Shown here: piece after piece, positions 62,712 to 64,000 of the stretch | Position numbering within the stretch: position 1 is the stretch's first letter | How the letters are laid out: every line of letters starts with the position of its first letter | DNA from: Clostridia bacterium | Lineage (GTDB): Bacteria > Bacillota > Clostridia > Oscillospirales > Acutalibacteraceae | Assembly (NCBI GenBank): GCA_017516965.1 | Contig: JAFXAP010000013.1 | Coordinates: 35,759-99,758, forward strand | Length of the DNA stretch: 64,000 nt | Direction of reading: 5' to 3' | Notes under the pieces: model-generated | Databases searched by the model: none | The model's input: the letters and a program-made list of their open reading frames with translations, nothing else | Told to the model about the DNA's origin: nothing | Made by a program: the position numbers and the translations under genes

Positions 62712-62740
62712 TTGTGCAATTTATACTAACATGTTATAAT
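62712..62740 (+). promoter_or_regulatory. Promoter of the acyltransferase gene
   Basis: TTGTGC (62712-62717), 17-base spacer, TATAAT (62735-62740). Confidence 0.65.
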
Positions 62741-62813
62741 ATCGTTTAAAGTAGAACTAAATTCAGTATTTAAATTTACAATCTTGTTGCACATTTTTCG
62801 AAAGGAAAAACAA

Positions 62814-63827
62814 ATGAATAGTATACATTCAAAAAAACAACATATTTATTATATAGATTTTTTGAAATTTATAGGATTAGTTTTAATAATTTTTGCGCAT
62901 ATTAATGCTCCTGGTTGGGCTTTGGCAATCCGAACATTTGATGTTCCGCTAATGGTTATCGTATCATCCTTTTTAGCTTCTAAATCTTATGCTAAATATG
63001 AAAATCAAGGAAAATTTCCCATTCAATATCTGATTCATCGAATCAAGCGACTTGCCGTTCCAACATGGATATTTCTTTTACTCTATTTTTCATTACATTT
63101 TTTATTTACCAAAGAACTCTTCTCTTTAAAATATTATATTTCTTCGTTTTGTCTTACTAGATATGGAATAGGTTATGTTTGGGTTATTTTAATATATATT
63201 TATAGTGCAATCCTCATTCCTCTATTTAACAAATTCAAACTCTCATCAAAATTTATTATATCTATTTTGGCAATATACATCTTATATGAAACTACTTGTT
63301 TTCTCAAACTCGGAGAAAACAATATATTAATTGATACTATTTTCTATTATATAATCCCTTATGGTTGCCTAACTTTCTTGGGCTATAACTACGATTCATT
63401 TTCCAAAAAAGTTATACATATACTTTTAATCACTTCTTTTGCCTTATTTATTATACTCGCTTTTATAATGTGGTATATTCATGGTTCACCACAATCTCCA
63501 TCTATCGCAAAATACCCACCGCAACTATATTATTTATCATACGGAATTTTTGTTTCATTCCTACTTTTACAATTTTGCAAAAGATATAACCTTAAAATTT
63601 ATAAATCTAAACTTGTAAATTATATTTCTCGACACTCTTTATGGATATACCTTTGGCATATTATTACATTAAAATTATATAAAATTTTAAATCTTCCTCA
63701 AATATGGTATATTGAATTTGTTATTATTTTAGTTTCCTCTTTATTCATCACCTTTGTTGTTAATAAATTACTAGACCTTATAGAGAAAAAAAGAAAATAT
63801 ACCTTCCTATCTTATCTAAGAGGATAA
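62814..63827 (+). CDS. Acyltransferase family 3 membrane protein
   Basis: The 337-aa protein has about ten membrane segments and the acyltransferase-3 opening YIDFLKFIGLV followed by AH and a later VPLMVIVSSF segment. Such proteins acylate surface sugars or exported metabolites. The start is at MNSIHSK after GAAAGGAAA. It is markedly AT-rich compared with genes before it, a possible sign of transfer. A terminator follows. Confidence 0.85.
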   Translation: MNSIHSKKQHIYYIDFLKFIGLVLIIFAHINAPGWALAIRTFDVPLMVIVSSFLASKSYAKYENQGKFPIQYLIHRIKRLAVPTWIFLLLYFSLHFLFTKELFSLKYYISSFCLTRYGIGYVWVILIYIYSAILIPLFNKFKLSSKFIISILAIYILYETTCFLKLGENNILIDTIFYYIIPYGCLTFLGYNYDSFSKKVIHILLITSFALFIILAFIMWYIHGSPQSPSIAKYPPQLYYLSYGIFVSFLLLQFCKRYNLKIYKSKLVNYISRHSLWIYLWHIITLKLYKILNLPQIWYIEFVIILVSSLFITFVVNKLLDLIEKKRKYTFLSYLRG

Positions 63828-63830
63828 CAA

Positions 63831-63855
63831 AAAAGACGGCATCAGCCGTCTTTTG
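63831..63855 (+). terminator. Terminator after the acyltransferase gene
   Basis: A 10-bp stem (AAAAGACGGC with GCCGTCTTTT, 4-base loop). Confidence 0.85.
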
Positions 63856-63895
63856 GGGTAAGACAGGGGACGGCAACACAAGGTAAAGCCTTGCA

Positions 63896-63987
63896 AAGTA
63901 ATAGGTAAAAGTTAAGAAGTAAAAAGTTTTTATATCCGTGCCGAAGGCACACCATACTTCTTCACTATTACTTCTTACTTATTACTT
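63896..63987. repeat. MITE-like inverted repeat element
   Basis: Long imperfect terminal arms (AAGTAATAGGTAA...AAGAAGTAA against TTACTTCTTACTTATTACTT, with a 5-base interruption) enclose a central GTGCC-GAA-GGCAC hairpin (63938-63950). There is no coding capacity. It has the look of a dispersed non-coding repeat; a second copy is not in the window. Confidence 0.5.
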
Positions 63988-64000
63988 TAAATAAACGGTG

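Overview
The window comes from an AT-rich, endospore-forming Firmicute of the class Clostridia, most likely an uncultured gut Oscillospirales/Ruminococcaceae-type anaerobe. The evidence is an alpha/beta-type small acid-soluble spore protein, strong AGGAGG-type ribosome binding sites with some GTG/TTG starts, a clostridial-style histidine operon with a YerC/TrpR-like regulator, flavodiiron/rubredoxin oxygen defence, and mannoside-degrading glycosidases. The species cannot be named from the sequence.

Layout. 1-2.4 kb holds the start of an MBOAT O-acyltransferase, a Ser/Asn-rich lipoprotein with a GDSL/SGNH-like domain, and a ZIP metal transporter. 2.4-10.9 kb holds a complete histidine operon (yerC-hisZ-G-D-C-B-H-A-F-IE-hisK) transcribed leftward from a consensus promoter. 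11-24 kb is ordinary chromosome: a flavodiiron-flavin reductase-rubredoxin fusion plus free rubredoxin, a C39-like membrane-anchored peptidase, rpmB, a HAD phosphatase/MFS pair, dCMP deaminase, an AraC regulator divergent from a ROK kinase/GH2 mannosidase/SIS operon, tRNA-Arg(TCT), a polysaccharide deacetylase, a SASP and a DUF378 protein.

24-54.3 kb is an accessory island, and the most interesting part of the window. It encodes a shortened PolC-like polymerase, a PP2A-like phosphoesterase, a dGTPase-like HD hydrolase, a DUF2779 double nuclease, three DUF262 (GmrSD-like) proteins, an NAD-dependent DNA ligase with a degenerate SMC/RecF-like partner, a SNF2 helicase/MoxR ATPase/VWA-metallopeptidase operon, an LRR protein, a CbxX-type AAA ATPase with a SUFU protein, a WYL-domain regulator, and a retron (reverse transcriptase plus a recognisable msr-msd RNA). 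Nine near-identical palindromes (consensus TGYACC-N6-GGTRCA) lie in front of nine leftward transcription units here. In eight of them the palindrome sits exactly 16 nt upstream of a consensus -10 box, where the -35 box should be; the ninth precedes the WYL gene itself. The island therefore reads as one regulon, probably controlled by the WYL protein. A DNA-damage or phage-response programme with the retron as one output is the working inference.

54.3-64 kb returns to carbohydrate metabolism (GH38 alpha-mannosidase, a GH-like TIM-barrel protein, a divergent AraC regulator), a GNAT acetyltransferase, small zinc-ribbon membrane proteins (TM2, DUF2752), a decayed coding remnant with palindromic repeats, an acyltransferase-3 protein, and a MITE-like inverted repeat at the right edge.
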